A DNA stretch of 42,788 nucleotides from contig DCUV01000010.1 of the NCBI GenBank assembly GCA_002328585.1, positions 1-42,788 on the forward strand. Reading direction: 5' to 3'. The translations under genes were made by a program, and so were the position numbers. A model generated the notes under the pieces. The model was not told the origin of the DNA and made no database searches. It saw nothing but the letters and a program-made list of their open reading frames with translations. The stretch's first letter is position 1. Each line of letters starts with the position of its first letter. Shown here in pieces: positions 25,099 to 33,235 of this stretch. Source of the stretch: Spirochaetia bacterium UBA2205. Lineage in GTDB: Bacteria > Spirochaetota > UBA4802 > UB4802.

Positions 25099-26090
25099 TG
25101 AGCGAATATATTGCTGGTGTTGATATAGGCGGAACAAAGATTATTGCAACTATTGCTGACGTAACCGGAATAAAATCACGGGTGTATCAGCAAACACGGT
25201 TACATGGTGACAATTTTACCATACCAAAACAGGTATATGCCTTAATACAGCTTGCGGCTGAGAATGCACAGATACAATATGATGAGATTAAATCTGTAGG
25301 CGTTAGTACATGCAGCCCCTTTTTAAGAAATGGAATATATAAGGAAATTGTTGCCCCCAATTTATGTGGTGGTTTAACAAATAGTGGACGTTTACCTAAT
25401 GACTGGCAGTCAATTGCACTTGAAGAATTTTTATGTAACCTATATTCTCATGTTATTGTGGAAAATGACTGTGTAGCATCAGTGGTTGCCGAAAAGCTTT
25501 TTGGTGCTGGTAAATTTATTGATAATCTTGTCTATGTGACGTGGAGCACCGGTATAGGTGCCGGCATATATGCTGATGGAAAGCTTATACGCGGTAAAAA
25601 TGGTAATGCGCCGCATTTTGGGCACATCTTTATTGCTGAAGATGGTCCCCAATGCGGATGTGGAAATTACGGGGATTTAGAGGCGTTATCTTCGGGCAGT
25701 GCTATTGCCCGTGATTATAATGTTAGCTCAGCTAAGATTGTCTTTGACGATTACCGCCACGGCAATGAAAAAGCTATAGCAATAATTAAACGAGCTGCCC
25801 GCAATTTTGCACGAGGTCTGGCATCGCTTAATGCAATGGTTGATACAGAATATATCAGTCTTGGTGGCAGTGTAATGAATGATAGTGATATTTTACTGCC
25901 CATGATCCATGAAGAGTTTTATAAATCATTTCAGGTGCTATCTCACAATGTGATTATAGAAAAAAGCGCGCTCTTTCAGTATATTGCTGACATCGCTGCA
26001 TTAGCCCTTGTCATGCCAGCATCATGGATTGAGCAATGGCGAACCTATAGCCCATGGTTGGAGTCACCTAAAATGATAAAGCTTGATTAA
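25095..26090 (+). CDS. ROK family protein (sugar kinase-like)
   Basis: A 331-residue protein of the ROK family. The ATP-binding signature IAGVDIGGTKIIATIADV is at the N-terminus, and STGIGAGIYADGKLIRG is the second phosphate loop. ENDCVASVVAEKLFGAG holds the catalytic Asp region. The zinc motif is incomplete: GHIFIAEDGPQCGCGNYGDLEAL has His and two Cys, but the third Cys of CxCGxxGC is Asp. It could phosphorylate a hexose such as glucose or N-acetylmannosamine, but this is family knowledge only. The ATGA overlap with queF implies coupled translation, an unexpected pairing. No helix-turn-helix domain is present, so it is not a NagC-type repressor. Confidence 0.88.
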   Translation: MMSEYIAGVDIGGTKIIATIADVTGIKSRVYQQTRLHGDNFTIPKQVYALIQLAAENAQIQYDEIKSVGVSTCSPFLRNGIYKEIVAPNLCGGLTNSGRLPNDWQSIALEEFLCNLYSHVIVENDCVASVVAEKLFGAGKFIDNLVYVTWSTGIGAGIYADGKLIRGKNGNAPHFGHIFIAEDGPQCGCGNYGDLEALSSGSAIARDYNVSSAKIVFDDYRHGNEKAIAIIKRAARNFARGLASLNAMVDTEYISLGGSVMNDSDILLPMIHEEFYKSFQVLSHNVIIEKSALFQYIADIAALALVMPASWIEQWRTYSPWLESPKMIKLD

Positions 26091-26157
26091 TACTGAACCT
26101 GTACTTTTTGTTTTTACAATGGCAGTAAAAAATAAAAGCGTTTAATGCTTGTGTATG

Positions 26158-26484
26158 CTACAGCAGTTTGTCCATCGAATCATGAATATTGAGGAATGAT
26201 GTCATTTCGGTTACGGTAAATGTACGCTTTACCTTTTCTTTAACGCCAACTGTCGCAAATAAAATTTTATTCTTTTTACAATATAATCTAATTGATACAA
26301 GAACGCCTAATCCTGTAGAATCAATAAAATCTAGTTTTGACAAATCAATAATAATCCGTTCTTTTTTTTCTTTTTCAATTATATTAATTATTTTTCTATC
26401 AACATCAAGCGCTTGAGGTGATGTCAATTCTCCTTCTATAGAAACAATAAGAACGTTACCCTTTATTTCATGTTTGATATCCAT
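26158..26484 (-). CDS. STAS domain anti-sigma-factor antagonist-like protein
   Basis: A 108-residue protein covering one STAS domain. The phosphorylation motif DFIDSTGLGVLVSIRL has the serine usually phosphorylated by an anti-sigma kinase. Start at ATG 26484 behind CAGGAGG. In partner-switching systems such proteins release a sigma factor or regulate other targets; no kinase or sigma factor is next to it, so the partner must lie elsewhere. It converges with the ROK gene and is 72 bases downstream of the heme cluster on the same strand. Confidence 0.9.
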   Translation of the reverse strand: MDIKHEIKGNVLIVSIEGELTSPQALDVDRKIINIIEKEKKERIIIDLSKLDFIDSTGLGVLVSIRLYCKKNKILFATVGVKEKVKRTFTVTEMTSFLNIHDSMDKLL

Positions 26485-26556
26485 GAACAAATAACCTCCT
26501 GTACACAATGTTTATATACAATTATATATAACAGCAACGCATATTAAAATCAAGGA

Positions 26557-27201
26557 TTATTTTTTATTCGCCATTAATTCATTAAGCAATTCATGCAATG
26601 TATTGTTGTTATACGATGCAATTGCCCGTGCAATCAGATGTTCATCATTAGCTATTGTTTTCAACACAGTACTTCGTTCACTGCTGGTAAGATGGGGAAA
26701 GTCTTCTTTCAATAGTTTGCGTATGGCAGTTAATGCATCAAGTGCTTTTTCAATATCCTGAGGGATGACTCCTTCTATAATCCTTCGTACCTTTGCAGCC
26801 ATTGCAGGAGATGCACCACCAGTTGACACGGCTACAAGCAGTTTGCCACGAGTAAAAAAAGATGGCACGTAAAATGTTGAGTTATCGGGATCATCTACAG
26901 CATTGATGGGTATATTTAATTCAGATGCTTCATAAAAAACTTGCTGGTTTATTTCGGTGTTATTGGTGGCAGAAAAAACAAGTGCTGCACCTTTACAGTC
27001 ACCTTTCTGGTATAAGCGCTGTACGATGGTAACACTGTGATCATTGGTCAATGCAAATAAATCTTCACCTATATGGGGAGCTATCACAGTAACTATCGCC
27101 CCCGCAGTAATAAGGTCTTTCACCTTGCGGCAGGCAACCTCACCGCCGCCAATAACCACAACACGTTTACCTTTTATCCTGTACATTATTGGATACACCA
27201 T
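26557..27201 (-). CDS. Precorrin-2 dehydrogenase/sirohydrochlorin ferrochelatase (Met8/CysG N-terminal type)
   Basis: A 214-residue protein with the NAD-binding motif VVVIGGGEVACRKVKDLITA near the start. DDPDNSTFYVPSFFTRGKLLVAVSTGGASPAMAAKVRR is the family signature (given here in parts: FYVPSFFTRGKLLVAVSTGG and ASPAMAAKVRR). It oxidises precorrin-2 to sirohydrochlorin, and many members also insert iron to give siroheme, the entry compound of the heme pathway encoded just upstream. The C-terminal methyltransferase domain of full CysG is absent. It follows ahbC by seven bases and ends the heme operon. A long-form iterated motif lies in it (27087-27100). Confidence 0.9.
   Translation of the reverse strand: MVYPIMYRIKGKRVVVIGGGEVACRKVKDLITAGAIVTVIAPHIGEDLFALTNDHSVTIVQRLYQKGDCKGAALVFSATNNTEINQQVFYEASELNIPINAVDDPDNSTFYVPSFFTRGKLLVAVSTGGASPAMAAKVRRIIEGVIPQDIEKALDALTAIRKLLKEDFPHLTSSERSTVLKTIANDEHLIARAIASYNNNTLHELLNELMANKK
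27087..27100 (+). repeat. Iterated motif, long form CAGTAACTATCGCC
   Basis: Exact copy inside the precorrin-2 dehydrogenase gene, antisense to it. Confidence 0.85.
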
Positions 27202-27208
27202 ATGCTTG

Positions 27209-28477
27209 CTATTTTGCTAATTCCTCCGGCATTGTATAGTACTGCCCAGCTTCCTTTAATGCAATAATAGTATCATGTGTTAATCCTATCTCTTCATCAG
27301 TAAGATAGCACTGCGGGTCGGGAGCCCATGGATCGCCAAATACCCGATAGGCGCGCACACGCATGGAACCGTTGCACATTGGTTTAAACTTGCACAGTCG
27401 GCATCTGCCTTTAATATAATCAGCTTTATGCTTTAAGCCCTTCATCAATGGATCGCTTTCATCCATCCATATATCGGCAAAGCTTCGCGTTAAAATATTG
27501 CCAAATGAATAATCCTGCCAGAACTGATCGGGATGGACATTCCCTTCAAAATCAATATTGGCAATGCCAACACCGGTTGAATATGCTCCGCCGCCATTCC
27601 ATGTTAAAAGTTGCGCTATGCTGGCAGCTTTTTGCCCATCCTTTTGTAATAGCTTTAAATATAGATAAACGCCGTCAACATGGTTGTCCACCGTAAGGAT
27701 GTTTATGTCCAGTCCTCGTCTGAAAAAATCATCAGTGCGCTCAATGATGGTATCCATTGCCTGTCGTGATTCAGAGTATGAAAGGTCATCAGCAAACAGT
27801 GAACCGCCTCGCCCCGAATAGACAAGATGGTAAAAGCAGGCGCGGTTAATCCCTTCTTTTTCAATGAAGTCAAATATGTTGTGCAGGTCGGCAAAGTTGC
27901 GTTTGGTTAATGTTAATCGCAAACCAACGCGCTGTCCTGCTGCAATACAGTTTTCAAAGCCTTTCATGGCTTTTTTAAATGCGCCGTTCATCCCTCTGAA
28001 TGTATCGTTTACATCTTCCATTCCGTCCAGGCTTATGCCAACATAGACAATACCTGCGTCTTTAATGGCACGCGCTTTATCTTTGTCAATTAATGTACCG
28101 TTGGTGGATAGTACCGGGCGGATGTTTTTATCTGCTGCTCTGGTTATAAGCCTGAATACATCCCTGCGCATGAGCGGTTCACCGCCTGAAAACAAAAGCG
28201 AGGGAATGCCAAATTTAGCTAAATCATCAATAAGCGTTAATCCCTCATCAGTAGACAGCTCACCATACTTTTTATTGTGTGAATCCGTATAACAGTGGAC
28301 ACAGTTTAGATTGCATGTTCTGGTAACATTCCACACTACAATTGGTTTGCGCTGATCTGCCATTGCCACGCGCTTGTGAGGAAGGTTGCCATGCGCGTCA
28401 ACCGATGCCTCAGTGCCATAACGCAGTCCGTCACCTGTTGATGAACCGCCACAATACAATTTGCCAATATCTATCAT
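27209..28477 (-). CDS. ahbC: Radical SAM 12,18-didecarboxysiroheme deacetylase (AhbC-like)
   Basis: A 422-residue radical SAM enzyme. VTRTCNLNCVHCYTDS holds the CxxxCxxC cluster ligands, and SGGEPLMRRD the SAM-binding GGE. A C-terminal SPASM-like cysteine set (CRLCKFKPMCNGSMRVRAY) binds an auxiliary cluster. The N-terminal IGKLYCGGSSTGDGLRYGTE, before the radical SAM core, is the mark of AhbC, which removes two acetate side chains from didecarboxysiroheme to give Fe-coproporphyrin III. Placement between ahbAB and the precorrin-2 dehydrogenase fits. Assignment over AhbD rests on that N-terminal extension and the presence of a better AhbD match upstream. Confidence 0.85.
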   Translation of the reverse strand: MIDIGKLYCGGSSTGDGLRYGTEASVDAHGNLPHKRVAMADQRKPIVVWNVTRTCNLNCVHCYTDSHNKKYGELSTDEGLTLIDDLAKFGIPSLLFSGGEPLMRRDVFRLITRAADKNIRPVLSTNGTLIDKDKARAIKDAGIVYVGISLDGMEDVNDTFRGMNGAFKKAMKGFENCIAAGQRVGLRLTLTKRNFADLHNIFDFIEKEGINRACFYHLVYSGRGGSLFADDLSYSESRQAMDTIIERTDDFFRRGLDINILTVDNHVDGVYLYLKLLQKDGQKAASIAQLLTWNGGGAYSTGVGIANIDFEGNVHPDQFWQDYSFGNILTRSFADIWMDESDPLMKGLKHKADYIKGRCRLCKFKPMCNGSMRVRAYRVFGDPWAPDPQCYLTDEEIGLTHDTIIALKEAGQYYTMPEELAK

Positions 28478-28573
28478 GGTTACCTCACATTATTACAATC
28501 CTCTGCAGGCATTGTTTAACATTGCATCAACGTATTATCCAGCGCCATTTCATCATACTATTTGTAGTCGCTG

Positions 28574-29551
28574 TTATTCAAAATAGCGTACCCGTTCTTT
28601 TTTAAATTCTTGTAATGAGCGATAGCTCATGTAATCAGTTTTTGCAATTGAATAGAGCTTTTTGATGATCATATCCAGTGCATCCTCACTTTTTGCATGA
28701 ACCATTGCAAAAACAGGATAATCCCATGGGTTGGGATAAGCTTCACGCACATACAGATGCGATATGGCATTTTCATTTGCAAATTGTTCCAGCATGGAGG
28801 TGCGTTTTTCACCATCGGCTTTCCATACGGTCATTGCATTGGCAACAAATCCCATCGCATGGTGTTTAACCACTGCACGGTATGATCGCATCAGCCCCTT
28901 TTCTAAAAGGCGGTTTGCTGTTGCAATAAAAGAGTCAACATCTATGGGGGTATTGCTTTGGGCAATAAGTTGGTCAAATGGCTCTTCACTGCATGGGAGG
29001 TCACGCTGTAGTATCTTCACTGTATTTTTCACGGTATCATCTATTGGTATGGTTTCATTGTGTTTACCGGTTACAGTATACTGTGTATTATTGTCGTGGA
29101 TACTATCGTCCTCAAAAAAACGTGCAGACAGCTTAACCGTCAACACTGCCCGGAAGATATTAAATGTTACAGCGTTAACCTGTTCTGCCAGATGTTGTAC
29201 TGTTTCAATAAAATCAGTTTCTTCTGGCAGCGCAAGGGTAAACCATATATTATATTCACCACCCCTCAGGTAGTTGTGGCTAACTCCGGGCAGCGCATTG
29301 ATAACAGTAACACCGTGGGCAATAGAAGGTTCAGGGATTGCAAATGCCACCAGGTTTGAGGTATATCCTAATTTTTTGGCATCAAATATACCAGCAATAC
29401 TGCGGATCAGCCCGTTCTGTTTCAATTTTTGAACTGTGTTGATAACCTCATATTCAGTAGTGCCCATGGTATCTGCCAATGCTCTATAGGGTCGCTTTGT
29501 TATTGGCACTGCAATCTGTATTTGGGAAATAAGTTTTTTTTCATCCAGCAT
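28574..29551 (-). CDS. ahbAB: Fused siroheme decarboxylase (AhbA-AhbB)
   Basis: A 325-residue protein made of two Lrp/AsnC-like siroheme decarboxylase units. Unit one (about 1-150) has a winged helix (RPYRALADTMGTTEYEVINT) and the effector-fold motif LPGVSHNYLRGGEYNIWFTL. Unit two (about 185-325) repeats it: DVDSFIATANRLLEKGLMRS, then SHLYVREAYPNPWDYPVFAM and HAKSEDALD. In sulfate reducers AhbA and AhbB are separate chains of a heterodimer that turns siroheme into 12,18-didecarboxysiroheme; here they are one polypeptide. Start at ATG 29551, inside the end of ahbD, preceded by AAAAAGGG; the longer frame to 29680 is only ahbD in another reading frame. Confidence 0.85.
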   Translation of the reverse strand: MLDEKKLISQIQIAVPITKRPYRALADTMGTTEYEVINTVQKLKQNGLIRSIAGIFDAKKLGYTSNLVAFAIPEPSIAHGVTVINALPGVSHNYLRGGEYNIWFTLALPEETDFIETVQHLAEQVNAVTFNIFRAVLTVKLSARFFEDDSIHDNNTQYTVTGKHNETIPIDDTVKNTVKILQRDLPCSEEPFDQLIAQSNTPIDVDSFIATANRLLEKGLMRSYRAVVKHHAMGFVANAMTVWKADGEKRTSMLEQFANENAISHLYVREAYPNPWDYPVFAMVHAKSEDALDMIIKKLYSIAKTDYMSYRSLQEFKKERVRYFE

Positions 29552-30599
29552 GGGTTGCCCTTTTTGGTTGGTATATGCAGAAAGGTTCTTCATCCATATA
29601 GTTGCCGGTGGCATAGTAGGCGCGTGCACGGCATCCTGCACAAAATGCTTTGTATTCGCACACACCACATTTTCCTTCAAGATTTGATAAATCTCTGAGC
29701 TTTAAAAAAAGTTCTGATGATTCCCATAGTTCATTAAAAGGAGTGTGTAAGCAATTGCCTGCTACAAGTGGAAGATAGCCGCATGGCTGCACATCACCCC
29801 GGTGTGAAATAAAACATACGCCACTGCCAGCAAGGCATCCACGGGTTACAGCAGCAAGCCCGTCGGTTTCGAAGGTTAGTTTTCTATTTTCTTTTTTAGC
29901 TTCCTGGCGTATAATCCTGTAATAGTGAGGTGCACAGGTTGCTTTGAACTCTATGTCGGCTTCTTTTGTTGTATGGTAAAACCAGCGCAAAACTTCTTCA
30001 TACTGCTCTTTAGATATCATGTCAGTTTGTGCAATCTCAACTCCGCAACCAACCGGTACAAGCATAAATATATGAAGGGCAACCGCATGCATGGTTTTTG
30101 CCAGTTGTAAGATTTTTTCAATGGAGGTAACATTGCGTTTGGTAATTGTAGTATTAAACTGGAATGGTACACCTGCTTCATGCAACAATTGTGCTCCCTG
30201 TAAAGCTTTATCAAAAGAACCGGGAATACCTCTGAATGAGTCATGTGTTAGTGCATCATGGCCATCAATGGAAATACTAACACGATCAAATCCGCTTTTC
30301 TTTATAGTTGAAGCTATTTCTCTGTCAACCAATGTAGCATTGGTGGCTAATGCAATGGGCAATCCCTTGCCATGCGCATAGCCTGCTATATCAAATAGGT
30401 CTTTGCGGTACAGAGGCTCACCACCGGTCAACACCATAATAGGTTTATAATATGCTGCAATGGTATCTAAAATATTTTTACAATCTTGAAGCGATAGTTC
30501 ATGTTCAAATTCTTTATCGTAGCTTTCGGCTCTGCAGTGAACACAACGCAGGTTGCACCGCTTGGTTAATTCCCAGAAGATAAGACGAGGTTTGTTCAT
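29541..30599 (-). CDS. ahbD: Radical SAM heme b synthase (AhbD-like)
   Basis: A 352-residue radical SAM protein. ELTKRCNLRCVHCRAES holds the CxxxCxxC, and VLTGGEPLYRKD the SAM motif. A C-terminal auxiliary-cluster region includes CGVCEYKAFCAGCRARAYYA, and an earlier cysteine set GCLAGSGVCFISHRGDVQPC. AhbD oxidatively decarboxylates two propionates of Fe-coproporphyrin III to make heme b, without oxygen. The closest family alternative, NirJ (heme d1), is less likely because no other nir genes are present. It overlaps hemA by four bases (ATGA, 30596-30599) and ahbAB by eleven. Confidence 0.85.
   Translation of the reverse strand: MNKPRLIFWELTKRCNLRCVHCRAESYDKEFEHELSLQDCKNILDTIAAYYKPIMVLTGGEPLYRKDLFDIAGYAHGKGLPIALATNATLVDREIASTIKKSGFDRVSISIDGHDALTHDSFRGIPGSFDKALQGAQLLHEAGVPFQFNTTITKRNVTSIEKILQLAKTMHAVALHIFMLVPVGCGVEIAQTDMISKEQYEEVLRWFYHTTKEADIEFKATCAPHYYRIIRQEAKKENRKLTFETDGLAAVTRGCLAGSGVCFISHRGDVQPCGYLPLVAGNCLHTPFNELWESSELFLKLRDLSNLEGKCGVCEYKAFCAGCRARAYYATGNYMDEEPFCIYQPKRATHAG
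30491..30499 (-). repeat. Iterated motif core AACTATCGC
   Basis: Core copy near the 5' end of ahbD, in the coding strand. Confidence 0.7.
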
Positions 30600-31882
30600 C
30601 GTTTAAACATCTCCTGTAGCAGCCTTGTTTTTTCCTTTGATTCTTTTTTGTGATAGTTATCTGATAAATCTTTTAAATAAGAAATAGGTATGTGCAATGT
30701 CTTGGACATAATTTGATTGGTCAGCTCTTCAACAATAGCGAAATCATCATCTGAAAGATGTTTTAATTTTCGCCTGCGATATTTCTGCAGCTCTTCATTT
30801 CTGATGGTTGAAAATGTTTCCTGAATTGACACAATCAACGGAACTATCTCCAGACTCTGGTACCAGTGCAAAAAATCCTCTGCATCAGCATCAATAAGTT
30901 CCATGGCAAGTTTTGTTTCATGTATTCTATTCTTTAAATTTTCATCAGCTATGGATTTCAGGTTATCAATATTGTACAAAAAGACATCATGAATGGTGCT
31001 CACCGCCGGTTCAATATTGCGAGGGACGGCAATATCAATTAAAAATAATGGCTGGCTACGTTTTTTTATATGCTCTGTAATCATATCTTTTGTCAATAGA
31101 TATTCATGTGATCCTGTTGAGGTTATTATTATATCAACTTTTGGTATCACATCAATAATTTCTGATAACGGGATAATGGTAGCCTCACGATTTATTTCGG
31201 TGGCTATACGCTGGGCATTGTGAAGCGATCTGTTGGCTAAAATAATAGTTCCAATCTTAAACTTGGTTAAATATTTTAATATAAGCTCACTCATCTCACC
31301 AGCGCCAACTAAAAGCACAGAGCTTGCTTCAAGGTCATCAAATATTTTTCGTGCCAGCTCTACGGCAATAAATGCAATTGATAGGGGATTACGGGCAATC
31401 TCAGTTTGTGTGCGAATACGTTTTGCTGTTCGGAAAGCCTGGTGGAACAGCTTATTTAAGATAGGACCTGTTGTTTTATGAACAGCAGCCCAGCGATACC
31501 AATTTTTAACCTGTCCAACTATCTCGTTTTCGCCAATGACCATTGAGTCCAGCGAAGAAGCAACACATAATAAGTGTCGGATAACGTCCTTATGAAATTT
31601 TTTGTAAAGCACTGGTTCAAACTGCTCACGTTTTAAACCAGCAAATTGCTCTAAAAGTTGTACAACTGATTGCATTGCCTCGTCAATCTGTGAAGAAACA
31701 AAATATAACTCCATGCGATTGCATGTGGCAATATATACCATCTCATCAATATTATTTTTTTTAGCATTGGCAACAAATGATTCAAGTACAGCAGTATCAA
31801 ATGCAAAGCACTCCCTTGTCTCAACCGATGCGGTTTTATGGCTCATGCCAACCATACCAATTTGTTGTGTATATTCTGCCAT
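30596..31882 (-). CDS. hemA: Glutamyl-tRNA reductase
   Basis: A 428-residue enzyme reducing glutamyl-tRNA to glutamate-1-semialdehyde, the committed step of tetrapyrrole synthesis. Catalytic Cys54 sits in YIATCNRMELY. ASSLDSMVIGENEIVGQVKN is the active-site helix region, VLLVGAGEMSELILKYL the NADPH-binding fold, and the C-terminal helix pair EELTNQIMSKTLHIPISYLK the dimerisation domain. Full length. It follows the hemX-like gene by five bases. hemL and hemB-D are not in the window, so the rest of the pathway to uroporphyrinogen III must be elsewhere. Confidence 0.96.
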   Translation of the reverse strand: MAEYTQQIGMVGMSHKTASVETRECFAFDTAVLESFVANAKKNNIDEMVYIATCNRMELYFVSSQIDEAMQSVVQLLEQFAGLKREQFEPVLYKKFHKDVIRHLLCVASSLDSMVIGENEIVGQVKNWYRWAAVHKTTGPILNKLFHQAFRTAKRIRTQTEIARNPLSIAFIAVELARKIFDDLEASSVLLVGAGEMSELILKYLTKFKIGTIILANRSLHNAQRIATEINREATIIPLSEIIDVIPKVDIIITSTGSHEYLLTKDMITEHIKKRSQPLFLIDIAVPRNIEPAVSTIHDVFLYNIDNLKSIADENLKNRIHETKLAMELIDADAEDFLHWYQSLEIVPLIVSIQETFSTIRNEELQKYRRRKLKHLSDDDFAIVEELTNQIMSKTLHIPISYLKDLSDNYHKKESKEKTRLLQEMFKR

Positions 31883-31887
31883 GCTGC

Positions 31888-32712
31888 TTACCTGAAACTG
31901 TGGAATCCTGTAGTTATGACAACATTGGTAGCAATAAATAAAACAATAACAATCACAAATGCAATTATTGTTATTATGCTCACATAAAAGTTACTGGTAA
32001 TCTTAGATTGTGCTATAACCCATACAGTACATAATATGAACCACACTGCATACATCAAAATTTCTTTTGGGCTTCCTAATGAAATATTATTGTATACTTC
32101 AAAAAGCATAATAATCCCTATTACTATCCCCACGCTGAAAAAGGCCAGTGAATGCGATAATGAAAAATTGGTAAGCCTGTTAAGTACACCAAGGCTTGGA
32201 AAACGATAAATAAATTTCATGGATGATTTTTTCTGTAATTGCCATGATACTACTAAATACAAAACAGCAGAAGCAAATGCTATAAAGAATAAAACTTCGC
32301 CAAGCAATGATAAAACAATATGGATAAACATAAGATTATGATTTGGTTCAACAGCCATAAACCTGTTTGAGCCGTAAAACAATAGCGAGATGCCATAAAT
32401 AACAGTAATGAGTGGCGTAATGATTGCACTTATTGCTCTGAAGTCGTCTTTCCACCGTGAAATGCTCATAAAAAGAAGCAATAAAGATAAAAAAACAACA
32501 ATAAGATAAAAAAAGGTAAAAATATTAATTTTATAAGCATGGACAATAGTTTTATATAAAAAACAACCCTGGGAAAATAAAAGAATTATAGCAACGATAA
32601 TGGCAACTTTTGTTACTCGTATGTATGACAGGGCATCCCTGTGTATTGAAAGGATACTATAAACAGAAGCAATGATAAATGTAAAAAATGTCACATAAAC
32701 CAGGAGTGTCAT
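31888..32712 (-). CDS. HemX/CcsA-like membrane protein (cytochrome c assembly family)
   Basis: A 274-residue protein with about eight membrane segments. Segments IHIVLSLLGEVLFFIAFASA and FPSLGVLNRLTNFSLSHSLA match HemX/CcsA proteins: a conserved His near a long helix, and the typical P-S-L-x-x-L-x-R-L linker. The tryptophan-rich WxWDPKE heme-binding segment of true CcsA is replaced by NNISLGSPKE, keeping only the PKE end, so it is closer to HemX. HemX proteins sit upstream of hemA in many genomes and modulate HemA level or handle heme at the membrane. It is the first gene of the heme operon. Confidence 0.8.
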   Translation of the reverse strand: MTLLVYVTFFTFIIASVYSILSIHRDALSYIRVTKVAIIVAIILLFSQGCFLYKTIVHAYKINIFTFFYLIVVFLSLLLLFMSISRWKDDFRAISAIITPLITVIYGISLLFYGSNRFMAVEPNHNLMFIHIVLSLLGEVLFFIAFASAVLYLVVSWQLQKKSSMKFIYRFPSLGVLNRLTNFSLSHSLAFFSVGIVIGIIMLFEVYNNISLGSPKEILMYAVWFILCTVWVIAQSKITSNFYVSIITIIAFVIVIVLFIATNVVITTGFHSFR

Positions 32713-32761
32713 ACAACCTCACTATGTTACTTTCAATATATATCGTTTTTATTACAATTCA

Positions 32762-32790
32762 TAAATATTGTCATTGTATGATAGTGTCAA
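32762..32790 (-). promoter_or_regulatory. Possible promoter of the heme operon
   Basis: Minus strand TTGACA (32790-32785), 17-base spacer, TATTTA (32767-32762), about 50 bases before the hemX-like start. The -35 box is perfect and the -10 box is poor. Confidence 0.35.
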
Positions 32791-32954
32791 GCAATAATGG
32801 GCATTCCTGGATGCTATGCAATAGTGATCATCTATACAAACTATCTGTCATATGGGGATGCCATTACAGCATCGCATGGTATGTAAAGTGCTTTGTCCTG
32901 TTACAGGGTAGTATAATTTTATTTCATTTTTTTACTAAATTGTCAAAAATATGT

Positions 32955-32983
32955 TTGACTCGTTTATCTATTTTATTTACTAT
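32955..32983 (+). promoter_or_regulatory. Promoter of a candidate small RNA
   Basis: TTGACT (32955-32960), 17-base spacer, TACTAT (32978-32983). It would start a transcript near 32990, which runs into a strong terminator at 33041-33074. No coding frame of plausible size lies between. Confidence 0.5.
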
Positions 32984-32989
32984 TATTGG

Positions 32990-33072
32990 TGAGGCTACTC
33001 ATTGAGTAGTTACCTTCCAACATAATCCGCTAATGATATTGACGATTCCTCAAAAGAGGGGTCGTCATTTTT
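32990..33072 (+). ncRNA. Candidate small RNA gene between the heme operon and an unknown gene
   Basis: About 80 bases bounded by a good promoter and a textbook Rho-independent terminator. The 5' part has a hairpin CTACTC-ATT-GAGTAG (32994-33008), followed by a single-stranded-looking stretch (TTACCTTCCAACATAATCC) and then the terminator stem. It does not resemble tRNA, SRP RNA, 6S RNA or any riboswitch I know. It could instead be a leader attenuating the gene at 33236, or an sRNA acting on the divergent heme operon. Start and function are predictions only. Confidence 0.45.
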
Positions 33073-33074
33073 TT
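33041..33074 (+). terminator. Rho-independent terminator
   Basis: Stem GACGATTCCTC (33041-33051), loop AAAA, stem GAGGGGTCGTC (33056-33066) with two G-T pairs, then A and seven T (33068-33074). No plus-strand protein gene lies upstream of it for more than 6 kb, so it must serve a noncoding transcript or a leader. Confidence 0.85.
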
Positions 33075-33235
33075 ATATTTATTCTTTCATTTACTATACA
33101 TTTACTATACTCTATTCTATTCACAAAATGTTTTATGCAAACTGACCAGATGTGGCAATGGATTTTATTCAAATTAAATATTGACAAAATTATCCTCAGG
33201 AAGTCTAATCTTATTAATGTTAATGGGTGATATCT

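Larger units (their letters stand above)
32713..33235. other. 523-base divergent gap
   Basis: Holds the heme operon promoter region, the candidate small RNA (32955-33074) and the start region of the gene at 33236. The stretch 33075-33220 is AT-rich with no clear feature beyond TTGACA at 33181-33186, which could begin a promoter for the next gene. Confidence 0.4.

Noticed and set aside
28697..29359. Open frames on the plus strand opposite ahbAB
   Set aside because: Shadows of the fused decarboxylase gene; Cys/Ser-rich and without motifs.
32688..33230. Small plus-strand protein genes in the heme upstream gap
   Set aside because: The frames lack ribosome sites, are unusually rich in Ile, His and Cys, and cross a strong terminator.
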